From Incurvaria masculella (Eukaryota > Arthropoda > Insecta > Lepidoptera > Incurvariidae): a stretch of 64,000 nt of DNA. The first letter of the stretch is position 1, and every line of letters begins with the position of its first letter. Location: positions 15,642,001 through 15,706,000 of the forward strand of contig OX335649.1 in the NCBI GenBank assembly GCA_946894095.1, written 5' to 3'. The position numbers and the translations under genes are program-made. This document shows, one piece after another, positions 31,467 to 42,950 of this stretch. The notes beneath the pieces were generated by a model. It saw only the letters and a program-made list of their open reading frames with translations. It was not told the DNA's origin and made no database searches.

Positions 31467-32642
31467 TGATATTTTTAATATCTTTTGGTACAAACTCGAA
31501 GCTGGGTTAAGCCTCTTGCCTTTTGGTATATGAGGAATATTTATTGTTTGGCAAATTGCTTGATTCAGAGATAACTTACATAACCAATTTAGTGGTATAG
31601 ATGATTCCAGTCTGAAAGGTAACTTGGTAATTTATAACTCCTTCAAACTTATCACTTCAAAGCATCCACATCACTCTCGTAAAGTTGATTAAAATTTCAC
31701 AATATATTATACGTATAGTGCCAGTGTCTGGAACGAGCCCGCTGACAATGGCATCGCCGCGGGCGAGATCTCTTGTAATCCCAAATCAATGAAACACTCT
31801 ACAGACAAACACAAATAATGGCTTAATGAATAATGAATAGCGTGAGCTTTCGCAGAAGGTTGTTTATCGGGATTGTAATCCCGGTAATCCTGGGCCGGAC
31901 CGAGCCGGGACTCGGGCTGTGCTGATTGACAAATCTTATTTGTGCGCCAGCGTTGAAAGATGGCGGTCATAGATCGTGAGGCTTTAGAAGAATTCCTAAA
32001 AAATACTAGCACAAAAATTTACACACTGACGCGCGCACCTTCGCAAATGTATTAAAAAACTTCAGTGGACAGGTCAGAATATACATAATTTGTCAATGTT
32101 CTGGAGATATTCTGTGAACTGAGACACCATTCCTTTAAAAATATCGTTTTTATTGGATCACAACTTAACTTGATTCTGTTCTTATCTACGTCTGTATATC
32201 ATCATGAGTTTAGTTTTTACATGGAATTTGTATATGTATAAGGCTTTGTGACTTGAACTATGTATATTTGTTAGAGTGTCGAAAGCTTATTCAGTGATTT
32301 TCATTAACGTCAGTTAGAAATTTTCACCCCTTGTTGCTAACGAGCTCGTAAATAGCTCTTCAATTTTGAATTAATGTAATTCAAATGGTCATTTAAAGCA
32401 AATCGGACCCACTAAAGGGCGGGCTCTCTGAACCGTTATTATTAAAATTTGCTTTCCTATCGCACATTAAAGGCTTTTAATGGATTGTTGTAGGAATTGA
32501 TAGTATAAGTTTAAATTGATCGGTAGTATTATACCTACTGGTGTTAATGATTATTTTCACAAAATCAAAAAGATATTATAACATCATAATTCATTTTTCG
32601 AATTCCTGTAGTTATAATTGGAATATTCATTAGAACACGAAT
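31467..32642. other. Unique sequence with a TAATCC cluster
   Basis: No exon is supported. Between 31770 and 31900 there are three GTAATCC motifs (near 31775, 31874 and 31885) and one GGGATTGTAATCCC palindrome, i.e. sites of the type bound by Bicoid/Otx-class homeodomains. The part at 31700-31990 is not repeated in the window. A regulatory role is only a suggestion. Confidence 0.35.
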
Positions 32643-32757
32643 CAGAGCAGAATTGCTAATACCTGGATCTTTTATTGGTAATGATAAAATTTATATTACA
32701 ATTGTAAGAGCTCATGCTTTTGTTAGAATTTTATTTTCGTTATACCAATTATAATTA
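32643..32757 (+). pseudogene. Nuclear mitochondrial insertion: cox1 fragment
   Basis: The sequence follows the insect cytochrome oxidase I barcode region: GAGCAGAATT, then CCTGGATCTTTTATTGG, an AATGATAAAATTTATATTAC block, ATTGTAAGAGCTCATGCTTT and TATACCAATTATAATTATA. In intact insect cox1 these read as RAEL, PGSLIGDD, QIYN, IVTAHAF and VMPIMIGG. Here substitutions and small indels break the frame, so it is a fossil. Similarity may extend left to about 32618. At about 115 bp it is a NUMT, not a mitochondrial contig, since nuclear SINEs and spacers flank it. Confidence 0.8.
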
Positions 32758-32781
32758 TATTTCAAGCATAGTTAAATTTGT

Positions 32782-32896
32782 GACGAAATGCATTTATCGA
32801 ACTCGGAAAGAGAAATGCAGTGGTGCATGTCGGAATTGAACCCAGGCCTCTGGTACGCTAGGCCATTCCCCGCGCCACTAGGCTACGAGCCGCTCA
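32782..32896 (-). repeat. tRNA-like SINE head without body (head type B)
   Basis: On the minus strand: GAGCGGCTCGTAGCCTAGTG, GCGC, GGCCTAGCGTACCAGAGGCC, box B-like GGGTTCAATTCC, GACATGCACCACTG and CGAGTTCGATAAATGCAT, ending at TTTCGTCAC. It matches the head of 23802-24209 but has no downstream body. It lies 25 bp from the cox1 fossil. Confidence 0.75.
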
Positions 32897-34514
32897 AAAC
32901 CATATTTTACATATTCCTTTAGCATTTCATCACAGGCATGTCTTCGTCGTATCTATGCATTCGTGCAGAAATTTTATCCCGAAAGAACAGCAAAAAAGGT
33001 TTCAACTTTATTATCATCGTATCGACGTGTTGTTACCCGTATACGTACCGATCATACAATAACTTGTTCAATGAAACCCTATGATGGCGTTCGATTTGCC
33101 TAAGTTATCTGACCCCCCGATCCGCTTAGCTTGAGATGACCGACCCGAGACCTCGATCTAATATTTTCAGTACCTCGCCAATTGGGGGTTAAGCCATGCG
33201 TGAACTGACGGGACGGCTTAGAAAGGCACCCCGTGTCCTTTTCGAGGATACTCAGATCAGTCTTAATAAAATATAGACGTTTGATGTGAATCGTCTCGTA
33301 GCAAAAGATTGAAAATAAGATTAAAGTGAATTCAATCGTAAAGTGTGAGCATGGAGATAATAATTTAGTAAGAGAATGTGCTGTTTTGCCGCCCCCAGCA
33401 TCTAGAAAACAAGTAGTCAGATACACATAAAAAAACAATATTAATTAATGTCCTATCCAAGTTAGCATTTATATCTGCAAATCATTGAATAGGGTGACTG
33501 TACATAAATGAACTGAGTTTGTCCTACATACATTAATGTCACACGATCTAGCATTTCTGTATTTTTTGTCTCCTCTCCAGATTTGATTATTAACTTTTTT
33601 TTTTATTTTCAAATGATTTTAACGTATACAATCTAGTCGTTTGACGGTCACGCAGTGTTCACTACGTCTAAATCTTTTACGAATTCCCGGACGTACCCTA
33701 AGGCGATGTTCCGATAATTTTTGTTGCCAACTCGAATAGTTTCAGCAACGATTTTATCCGCCATTCTCGTAAATCACAAAAGCCATTTATCTGCCTTCGA
33801 GAACAATCCGCCCAATCGTGTTGTGTCTGCGGGCGGGCGGCAATCTGCTCTCACGTCAGTTTCCCTTCCGAAACCGACAAAGTCGCTAACTTTTCGGTCG
33901 CTCCCGTCATTCGGAGCGATCGACAATGCAATGACTAGAAGGAGCATTACCCGTTTATATTTGAATGATCTTCCCTTTTTTATTTATTGGCGGATTTCCC
34001 TCAAATTTAGTAAAACCTATTAAACGAATACGATGTATTATCTAAGAGTCGACCAATCACTTTGAAACACCACTGTGATATTAATGTATTCATTTAACGG
34101 AATAATTTTGCTGTATTCGAATCACGTGAGAATTTTTTCAATACTCCCTCCGCCCAATAAATACCTCCTACTATCGCAGCGTTAAACATTCGATGCATCG
34201 TAATTAAAATGTGTCGTATATTTTTTTAATATAACTTGACTTGGAGTGTATCGATGGCCACATTGATTATCATGATACACGTATTATTTATTTATTTATC
34301 TATGTATAGGTACACCAACAGTAAACACACGAACAACTAATATAACTATGCTAACAGTACAATACTACAAGAGTAAGTGCCACATTCAGGGTGTGAGTAC
34401 CAATAATAGGTATGCACAGCACTCAAATAAGCTCTATAACTAAATTATTATAACGAAAGTTAAATTATAAAATAATGTGTATAAGTCTAAACAATTATCC
34501 CAAGATAAACACAT
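32897..34514. other. No gene seen
   Basis: Unassigned. The segment 34285-34330 (TTATTTATCTATGTATAGGT then ACACCAACAG) resembles the 3' end of lepidopteran CR1/R1-like LINEs, but no coding part is attached. The patch at 33820-33930 is CpG-richer. Confidence 0.4.
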
Positions 34515-34757
34515 AGGATCTACCGTGCCAGCACTTTCCTTATATTGCACGGCTTCATTGAATTTTACGAAAACCAAACGGATAATTTTAATTGCCAATT
34601 CGATAATATTTTATTTAAGGCTATGGTACCGACTTGGGCGGATTAACTTTACAATCTACCAAGTATCGACGGGGTCTATAGTGTTATGTATAATCCGGAC
34701 TACAGACGGACTCAACGGTCGAACGATCACACATTCAGAACCCGACCCGGGCCTTCC
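34515..34757 (-). repeat. SINE with 5S-like head, diverged
   Basis: The plus strand shows ACCGTGCCAGCACTTTCCTT, CACGGCTTCATTGAATTTTA and a GGTACC...GGGCGG body, then ATAATCCGGACTACAGACGG, ACTCAACGGTCGAACGATCA and CACATTCAGAACCCGACCC, i.e. the minus-strand 5S-like head joined to the common body. The tail is truncated. Confidence 0.6.
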
Positions 34758-34790
34758 TACGCTTGATTCCAGCGGCGGAGGTGTTCGTTT

Positions 34791-35141
34791 TTTTATGTTA
34801 CTGGACATGGATGGCTGATACGACTCTCTGAGTCGTGATATAAGCCTCGCACACCGCATTCCCGAAGGAATTAGGTGCCATGCGTTTAATAGCGCAGCTT
34901 CATTGAGCTCCATCCAGTTAAACGCGAAAAAATATTATTGCCGCTTCGACTATATTTTCATCCCATGCGGGCTTGACCCTACCAATGGAATTCAGACCGT
35001 GGAGCAGCTCGCATTGGTGACACAATGCATATATCTAACTCAGAAAGAGAAAGAATCTAGTGCATGAACGGGGCGGGGATTTGAGTCCAGACCTCTGGAA
35101 TCAAAGGCAAGTCACTGCGCCAAGAAGCTACTAGCTGCTTA
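34791..35141 (-). repeat. Near full-length tRNA-headed SINE
   Basis: The plus strand starts with a T-run, ATGTTACTGGACATGGATGG, then the whole body inverted, and ends in the head with GGATTTGAGTCCAGACCTCT (B-box complement) and GTCACTGCGCC (A-box complement). Part of the body next to the connector is deleted. It lies 33 bp from a 5S-headed copy. Confidence 0.75.
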
Positions 35142-36103
35142 GAATTCTTGAAATCCTATGCGTATCTTGGATCGATTAAATTTTCCCTGGGGCCTTACCT
35201 GACTGGTATACATGAGTGGGCTTTACCTCTTCCGTCGACTGGTAAGGACGAGCGGGCTATTCCACTCGTGGGTATTAAGGAGTAATCTTGTGTGTTTTCC
35301 ACCTGTGTTTGACAGGGCGTGCCTGCTCATACTCGGAGGTAGAGAATGTGTGAGATCGGAAAGTAGGATTATGTAATAGAATTTGGACCCCAAAAACCGC
35401 CCCTATGGATTGAGATCCATGTCCGAATCGAGGTCCAGCTAATGTGATGGATTTCCATATATTAAGGCTCCCTCGATTTCAATGCATGCTTATTCAATAG
35501 TGACTTAAGAATAACGATTGCTAGTTTTATCAGAAAAAGGATTTTTAAAAAAATCTCGCAAGAAATAAAAGTCTCCCGAACCTGTTTAATTTTTAAATAT
35601 TATTTATTTCAATCAACATGGTTGCCTATAAGTTGGAAATAAATTATTTGTGCACACAATTGTACATACATATCCGTTGAATTAGCTGATGGAATCACAG
35701 ATCTGAGAATCCCCCGCGACTTTTTCGTTTGTTTCCATGCTACAGACAGTTGCAAAAGTGAAACACATCGGTTCTGATATATTGTATTACTACATGACAG
35801 GCATATCCTTTCAGAGCAGCGCGCAAACTTCGTAAGATCGTGGATGGCACCATGCCAAGACAGGAGAACCAAAATAAAAAACAACGTGTTAAAAAACGTT
35901 TATAGGATTGTTAATATCCAAAAGGCTAGGGTGCATAGGTTTTTGAGACTTTAACAATTTATTATTAATAACTCTTATTAATTATAAGTTACGATATAGT
36001 CAACATTAGGAAAAAAGCCCCCACAACACAAGGAATACTAGTGTTAGGGTTAGGAAACAACTTCTCTTGGAAATGCTTTTTTGGTACATGAAGACAGTTT
36101 TTT
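35142..36103. other. No gene seen
   Basis: Unassigned spacer. Short open frames only. Confidence 0.4.
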
Positions 36104-36392
36104 TATCGAATACTGCTCCTTTGCAAGGCGCAGGTAAGGTCTTGCGTGGAGTATTGTTCGTATTTGTGGGACGGCTGAGTTCAGTACCTGCTTGGCTCCG
36201 GTCTCTACCAGCGTCAAAATGTGTGTCTCGTCGACGACCCCAAGATATCCTTGAATTTAGAGAACCTCCAAATCCGAAGGGATGTAGGGTCTCTCTGTGT
36301 CTCGTCCTTACCATGGAGAATGCTCGTCGAAGCTGCATATCGCTTTCCCTCCGTCCCTTATCTACCATCGCTCATAGCGGAATTCTCCAAAA
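36104..36392 (+). pseudogene. Decayed C-terminal end of a Jockey-type LINE reverse transcriptase
   Basis: Forward translation gives YRILLLCKAQVRSCVEYCSY then LWDG and a stop, resembling the KAQVRSCVEYCSHLWDG motif of Jockey-like LINE polyproteins. After a frame change it reads VDDPKISLNLENLQIRRDVG and SLCV, then AAYRFPSVPYLPSLIAEFS, parallel to the family's ...DDP.L...L..L..RRDVGSLCVFYR.YHGECS...PP. At least one stop and frameshifts are present. Only the final quarter of the RT region remains. It encodes no functional protein. Confidence 0.7.
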
Positions 36393-36408
36393 TTTAAAAA
36401 AAATATGT

Positions 36409-36629
36409 AACCGACTTCAAAGAAAAATCACTAAAAAGTAAAAAAATTAATTGCATTTTTGTAGTAACGATTATTGTTATTTTTTGAGTCGGCATCAGGC
36501 GGGCACGCGCTGCGCCAGTCAAAAGACCTTGGCTACCTTGGCTGACACCGACTCAAAAAATTACAATAATCATGACTACCAAAATACAATATTTTTTATC
36601 TCTTTAGTGCTTTTTCTTTGAAGTCGGTT
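36409..36629. mobile_element. Foldback element with AACCGACTTCAAAG ends
   Basis: AACCGACTTCAAAGAAAAA (36409-36427) is mirrored by TTTTTCTTTGAAGTCGGTT (36611-36629), and imperfect complementarity continues inward for about 100 bp to a GC-rich loop (36500-36535). Related termini (CTTTTTTGAAGTCGGTTG with GAGAACCTCC) lie at 36961-36990 and at 49618-49650, so this may be part of a larger dispersed element spanning 36409-36990. Confidence 0.65.
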
Positions 36630-37245
36630 ATTTTTTTTTTGTTAAAATTATTTTTTACTTGTTTATTTTTAGTGAATCTGAAGTAAACTTACTAATTTAA
36701 AAACGTCCTTTCCAATAAAAAAAAGATCATCGAAATCGGTTGGCGTTATATTGAGTTATTCGTCCATTTGTCTCGCACATACTTAATACAAATTTAAGAC
36801 TTTTATGATTTTCTCATGGATATCATTGTTAGACCTAAACCAAATTAAAATGAGACTACACGGGAAGAACCAGCTTTCAAATAAAAAAATAATCATCAAA
36901 ATCGGTTCAGCCTGGCGTAAGTTCTGAGGTAACAAACATACAAAAACATACAGACGAATTGAGAACCTCCTCCTTTTTTGAAGTCGGTTGCTTTATCTAC
37001 AGAGTAAGTAAACTATAGAATCGACTCCCTGCCGAAGTATTTCCCCCAAAGTACAACCTACCCCAGGTTGAACCTACCCACACATGGTGTGAAGATGCGT
37101 CTGGCCGGCCGGCATGGTTTTCGCAGCCCCCTTGAAATTTCTAAAGCTCTTGGGAGTAATCAGGCACCTCGTCCTGAGGTCCTGGCGTATGCTACATGGC
37201 GCGCTTAACGTAAAAAAAATATTATATGAATATCACTATACAGGG
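36630..37245. other. Repeat-derived spacer
   Basis: Contains ATAATCATCAAAATCGGTTC and GAGAACCTCCTCC...GAAGTCGGTTG (36890-36990), typical of the AACCGACTTC repeat family. The remainder is unassigned. Confidence 0.4.
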
Positions 37246-37482
37246 TACTAGGTGGTAGGGTTTAAGCCCGCCCGGGTTGGTACCATCGCATTGGATGAAA
37301 AGATGGTCGAAGCGGCAATGAAAAATTGTCCGTGTTTTCCATCCAGTTCAATGTAGCCGTGCTCTTAAAGGGAAGGTCCTGGCATGGCACCAAATTCCTT
37401 CGGGAATGTGGTGTATTGGGCTAATATCATAACGGTAGTTGTGTGGTATTAGCCATCCATGTCGGATCGCATAAAAAAAAAA
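37246..37482 (+). repeat. 5'-truncated, well-preserved SINE body
   Basis: Starts at GTACTAGGTGGTAGGGTTTA and runs through GCCCGCCCGGGTTGGTACCA to GCCATCCATGTCGGATCGCA and an A-run. It is nearly the consensus of all copies, so relatively young. The head is missing, consistent with incomplete reverse transcription. Confidence 0.85.
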
Positions 37483-38474
37483 CAGACGTATATGTTACCT
37501 ATTTTTTTTCACAATCTAAGATCTAACCTCAATAAATTTGTTAGGTTTACAACGCCGTTCTTAAACCCAACAATTAGAACTATGGTGATTCTCCGTGTAC
37601 GCCAAATGGCTGTAACCTCGTGAATATTTTAATTAGATTCTCATTTTCAGCCATTTTGTGTTGTACTGAGTCAATGATGATGATATCAAGATGCTGGTTG
37701 ACTATTTTGTGCCGCTTCAAAAAACGCCAGACGCAGTTGTCCCAGCTATTCCTCTCTGAAGATCGCATTTCTCAACCGATTCTCTTAATATTTTGTGAGC
37801 GGGTTCGATATAAAAAAATGTCAAATGTTCAAAAAGTCAGACTCGCGAGGTCCACAGTTCAGAGAGACACTAGTTTTATTTACTACACAGATGTGATTGA
37901 GAAGAAAATTGATAGATAAAGCTTTGACGCCCCAGATACTGCGTGCGAAAAGAAAATAAACGAACGTATAGTTTATAACCAGCGTGGGCCAGTGTTCCTA
38001 TTAGTATTATCTAGCTCTCACATACTAAAGTGTGCTTGTGAGGGTAAGTATCGTGTTCCCTCGCTATTATCGGGTAGTTTCCGTACATTCCATTAGGGCT
38101 TTCGTTCGCTGAGAGCCGGGACTCGGTAACACAACACGGCCTGACCCGCCCGTCGAGTGCCCGCGACGACGCTCTAACTACCTACGTACACTACACGATA
38201 AATATTTGTCAGCCTAAAGGGAAAATATTCGGTTTTATGATTCCTCTCCCGCGAAACCGTTTTATAGAGTTGTAAATAAAAAATGGATAGTAGAGCTGCG
38301 ACTCTGGGTGATAGAAATGGATAGTTCCATAGTTTAATTATTTAGATTAATAAAATTTGGTCCTTCCTATTAAAATTCAAGCCTTTAACAGGTTTAAAAA
38401 AAGTTGAAATCTAGAAATTAATCTTCTAGTGTCCCGCTTAAAACATTTTGTTAATTGCATTTAAATCAATTACA
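37483..38474. other. No gene seen
   Basis: Unassigned. A CpG-richer patch at 38090-38180 is unique in the window. Confidence 0.4.
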
Positions 38475-39230
38475 ATTAATAAAAACATGTCCAATTCTGG
38501 AAAAAATCGTCCTTGATTTGTTTGGAATCGCTCATGTTTTAACTAATTCTAATTAATGTATAGGCAAAACAAATATGTCCATGCGCGCTCGAACTTGCTC
38601 TATTCTGATTGATAATAATTATAACCTGATATAATTTCGTTCCTGAAAATAAATCAAAAAGCTTTCCCAACTTGGCGGGAAAAGCGTGTCGAGATAGCAA
38701 ATGTTTCCCATCCGTCATACGCGTTAAATTTTGCATGCAAATGTATATTTTCGTAATAAAATACAAGTCTGCTTTCATCTGCCTCGATCATTTTCTTCGC
38801 TCATAATGCTCAACCTATTTATGTATGCTTGTGCCGTATTTGACTAACGACTTCAGAAAAAAGGAAATTCAAGTCATTTTCATGATTAATGGAGTTCTTG
38901 CGATCAAACGAGATTGGTTGCAAAATTATACGCATTCAAGAAAAATATATGGATTCATTATGCTAATTAATACTTTGTGGATATCAATATAAATAGGTAC
39001 ATAGCTACGGTTGTGGAGTTTCACTAGAGAAGTTTCTGAAATACACAGAATGAGCGATTTCGAACATTTACACATAATATTGTCCATCTACCTTGTTACT
39101 AATAAACCCAGATCATCCTCTGAATAGTTATACAATGTTTTGTCCCTTATCGAATTTGAAACTGCATGTCAATGCAAAGGACAAATATTGTATAGTTTAT
39201 TCAGAAGAGGATTTGGGGATTTTAGGGATT

Positions 39231-39403
39231 TGGTACTCAAAGAGTGCCAACGGAACACTATTACTAAATCCTCCCGTACGTCTGTCAGCGGGTTGTTCAT
39301 CATTAACCGTATGTACAAGAAACGGTTTTTTTTTGTTTAATCTTGTACAATTGAACAGAGCCCTTGATGTGCGAGTCCTACTCGCACTTGGCCGGTTTTT
39401 TTT
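39231..39403 (-). repeat. Dispersed lepidopteran repeat inside duplication unit 1
   Basis: The plus strand shows AGAGTGCCAACGGAACACTA, TTACTAAATCCTCCCGTACG, a diverged middle, and GTGCGAGTCCTACTCGCACT followed by TGGCCGG. It is the inverted form of the family best seen at 31184-31466. Confidence 0.65.
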
Positions 39404-39479
39404 AAATAAATATACTTGCGTTCCATACAATGTTTGGAAACCCAACTGGTTTCTCAGACTGATTGGTTTTTTTCACCTA

Positions 39480-39640
39480 CTGTCATGATACAGTTTTACA
39501 TGGAACTCGAATCACTGCTAGCCTCAATAGTTTAATGGTCACTCATCCAGAACCCCTCCGCGCCCAGTGTTACTTAAGCTCAATTATCGATCGATGAAGA
39601 TTCGCGCTACTGGGCTAGCAATTTTAGCAAAGTTAGTTGA
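39480..39640 (-). repeat. 5S-like SINE head inside duplication unit 1
   Basis: The plus strand reads ACAGTTTTACATGGAACTCG, GCTAGCCTCAATAGTTTAAT, GGTCACTCATCCAGAACCC, GCGCCCAGTGTTACTTAAGC and TACTGGGCTAGC, i.e. the inverted 5S-like head plus the first bases of the SINE body. The rest of the body is absent. Confidence 0.65.
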
Positions 39641-40081
39641 TCTCTTTTCTAATGTCCCGGCTAAAATTTCATACTTTAAAGCTGTCACTTAAATTCGAAA
39701 TAAAATGCAAATTTTAACTTGAAAATAACATCAAGTGTCCGACAATTTGGTAAGGAAAGTTCACCAGGTTCTAATATCGTTGTAATTATTTAGTACAAAA
39801 CGAACTCCAACTAGCCGTACGTAAATCCCGAAGGGGAGGAACGGAATTCCCCTAGGACTCGCCCTAGCGGTTACCGATACCGACAGTATTTCTCCCATTA
39901 AAGATCCACAGTGGTACCGTTCCTGAGCGTTGTTTAAGGTGTCCCTTCCCGGCGGGACTAATTCATTCGCGGGCACGGTACAAAACCGTGCTATTGCGCT
40001 CTGGGACCTTCTAAGTTTCAAAGAAAATGGCAGGCTCCGTGATGAGGCGGATGCAACATGTCCACAAAGCAGACAATGCGC

Positions 40082-41688
40082 ATTAATAAAAACATGTCCA
40101 ATTCTGGAAAAAATCGTCCTTGATTTGTTTGGAATCGCTCATGTTTTAACTAATTCTAATTAATGTATAGGCAAAACAAATATGTCCATGCGCGCTCGAA
40201 CTTGCTCTATTCTGATTGATAATAATTATAACCTGATATAATTTCGTTCCTGAAAATAAATCAAAAAGCTTTCCCAACTTGGCGGGAAAAGCGTGTCGAG
40301 ATAGCAAATGTTTCCCATCCGTCATACGCGTTAAATTTTGCATGCAAATGTATATTTTCGTAATAAAATACAAGTCTGCTTTCATCTGCCTCGATCATTT
40401 TCTTCGCTCATAATGCTCAACCTATTTATGTATGCTTGTGCCGTATTTGACTAACGACTTCAGAAAAAAGGAAATTCAAGTCATTTTCATGATTAATGGA
40501 GTTCTTGCGATCAAACGAGATTGGTTGCAAAATTATACGCATTCAAGAAAAATATATGGATTCATTATGCTAATTAATACTTTGTGGATATCAATATAAA
40601 TAGGTACATAGCTACGGTTGTGGAGTTTCACTAGAGAAGTTTCTGAAATACACAGAATGAGCGATTTCGAACATTTACACATAATATTGTCCATCTACCT
40701 TGTTACTAATAAACCCAGATCATCCTCTGAATAGTTATACAATGTTTTGTCCCTTATCGAATTTGAAACTGCATGTCAATGCAAAGGACAAATATTGTAT
40801 AGTTTATTCAGAAGAGGATTTGGGGATTTTAGGGATTTGGTACTCAAAGAGTGCCAACGGAACACTATTACTAAATCCTCCCGTACGTCTGTCAGCGGGT
40901 TGTTCATCATTAACCGTATGTACAAGAAACGGTTTTTTTTTGTTTAATCTTGTACAATTGAACAGAGCCCTTGATGTGCGAGTCCTACTCGCACTTGGCC
41001 GGTTTTTTTTAAATAAATATACTTGCGTTCCATACAATGTTTGGAAACCCAACTGGTTTCTCAGACTGATTGGTTTTTTTTACCTACTGTCATGATACAG
41101 TTTTACATGGAACTCGAATCACTGCTAGCCTCAATAGTTTAATGGTCACTCATCCAGAACCCCTCCGCGCCCAGTGTTACTTAAGCTCAATTATCGATCG
41201 ATGAAGATTCGCGCTACTGGGCTAGCAATTTTAGCAAAGTTAGTTGATCTCTTTTCTAATGTCCCGGCTAAAATTTCATACTTTAAAGCTGTCACTTAAA
41301 TTCGAAATAAAATGCAAATTTTAACTTGAAAATAACATCAAGTGTCCGACAATTTGGTAAGGAAAGTTCACCAGGTTCTAATATCGTTGTAATTATTTAG
41401 TACAAAACGAACTCCAACTAGCCGTACGTAAATCCCGAAGGGGAGGAACGGAATTCCCCTAGGACTCGCCCTAGCGGTTACCGATACCGACAGTATTTCT
41501 CCCATTAAAGATCCACAGTGGTACCGTTCCTGAGCGTTGTTTAAGGTGTCCCTTCCCGGCGGGACTAATTCATTCGCGGGCACGGTACAAAACCGTGCTA
41601 TTGCGCTCTGGGACCTTCTAAGTTTCAAAGAAAATGGCAGGCTCCGTGATGAGGCGGATGCAACATGTCCACAAAGCAGACAATGCGC
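40082..41688 (+). repeat. 1607-bp tandem duplication, unit 2
   Basis: Direct repeat of 38475-40081 with no spacer. After unit 2, AT (41689-41690) continues the first two bases of the unit before the sequence diverges, a 2-bp microhomology at the junction. The nested repeats recur at 40838-41010 and 41087-41247. Confidence 0.95.
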
Positions 41689-42950
41689 ATAGTGTTTGAT
41701 TTGGTAAGATGTACGAAAATTTTAATTACAAAAGACTTCTAGCTAAAAGTAAACCACGACCGCTGTAGTCAAAAAGCTAACAAAAACTAAATTGATTATA
41801 AATTTTCATGAAACAAGCTATGTCTGATGACTAATCTTTTTAAGATGTATGGATTTTCAAACTCCAAAGTTATTGTATAAAACACGCGAAAAATTCGAAC
41901 TTTCAGACCTTATCATTATTTATTTATACTTATTAGAGGCGTGATCTTCCTTTCCCGTTTGTATGGGGAGTTGAGCGGGATAGTCCACCTTAAGGGAATC
42001 CCGGTGCGGTGAAACGAGTCGTAGCGTGTTTATAGCACGTTCGCAGGTGATTAGGTACTCGAGGAGTTGTGGTTACGAGCCGACGACACGGCGCAAACGA
42101 CTTTTCTCCTCACCAGCCGTTTACGTCTTGATGTATTGGCGTCTTTGTTCCCGATCTGTTTGAGCGTATTGTGCGATTTGAATTTGTCAACGTTTAAATA
42201 ATTACGAAATGTATTAAGAGGATAGTGAGGAGATCGAGTTCCATGCAATGGCTAGTGTCTGTTTCCTCAGTCAAATTAAGTAATATTTTTCTGATATTTT
42301 GCCCATTAAAAGAAATCAACTTAAAGCTACGTTTGTACGTTTTTTTTATACATTACCTTTTATCCGAAATATACGGCTCTTAAAATTCGTATACAAACAC
42401 AAAAAGGCGTATATAATGAAAACAAGTTACGTTTTAAAAACAAACAAAAAGTAACGGAATTTGCTCTCCGTTGATTTGTTTAAAAATGTCATGAAGATAT
42501 TTTCGAATTCCGAAAATATTCCGGTGCTAGTATTTCAATAAATCTAGGTTTTCCGCCATAAAAAAATCGCTTAGAAATCCCCTATAAAAGCGGTTTTCAA
42601 GACTCAGGATTCCTGATTACGGAATTCCAGGAATAGGCCTGCCGTACGTTTAGTTATATCTAACCGTATACGCCGACTTGAGATTGAGGTTTTACAAATT
42701 GATCAGCGAATTTCTACGCGGTAAAAGTTCACGCGCTTCTCACGAGAATTCTTCCCCTTAGAGTTTCGTGGTAACCACACTGCGGGTGGGAAGAAGTTGT
42801 TAAGATAGGCAAGTAATAAAAGATCCACAGGCTGAGCTCACGCTACGCCCGGCGGAGGCTGGGAGTCTGTTGTTGTCAGCGAGCACGGAAGGTAGGGAGT
42901 AGCGATCTCAACTCGTTCACATGGCGGCAGCGTAGCCACGAGTTAGTGGA
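41689..42950. other. No gene seen
   Basis: Unassigned, AT-rich, with a CpG-richer patch at 42840-42950. Short open frames lack domains. Confidence 0.4.

Larger units (their letters stand above)
38475..40081 (+). repeat. 1607-bp tandem duplication, unit 1
   Basis: The unit starts at ATTAATAAAAACATGTCC and repeats in full at 40082. I see one difference: C at 39474 versus T at 41081. The unit contains a minus-strand dispersed lepidopteran repeat (39231-39403), a 5S-like SINE head (39480-39640) and unique sequence. No coding gene is supported within it. Confidence 0.95.

Noticed and set aside
36006..36368. A 120-codon minus-strand frame
   Set aside because: It is antisense to the Jockey LINE remnant, which has clear motifs on the plus strand.
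39093..39488. A 131-codon frame repeated at 40700-41095
   Set aside because: It crosses noncoding dispersed repeat sequence and is duplicated only because the whole 1607-bp unit is. No domain seen.
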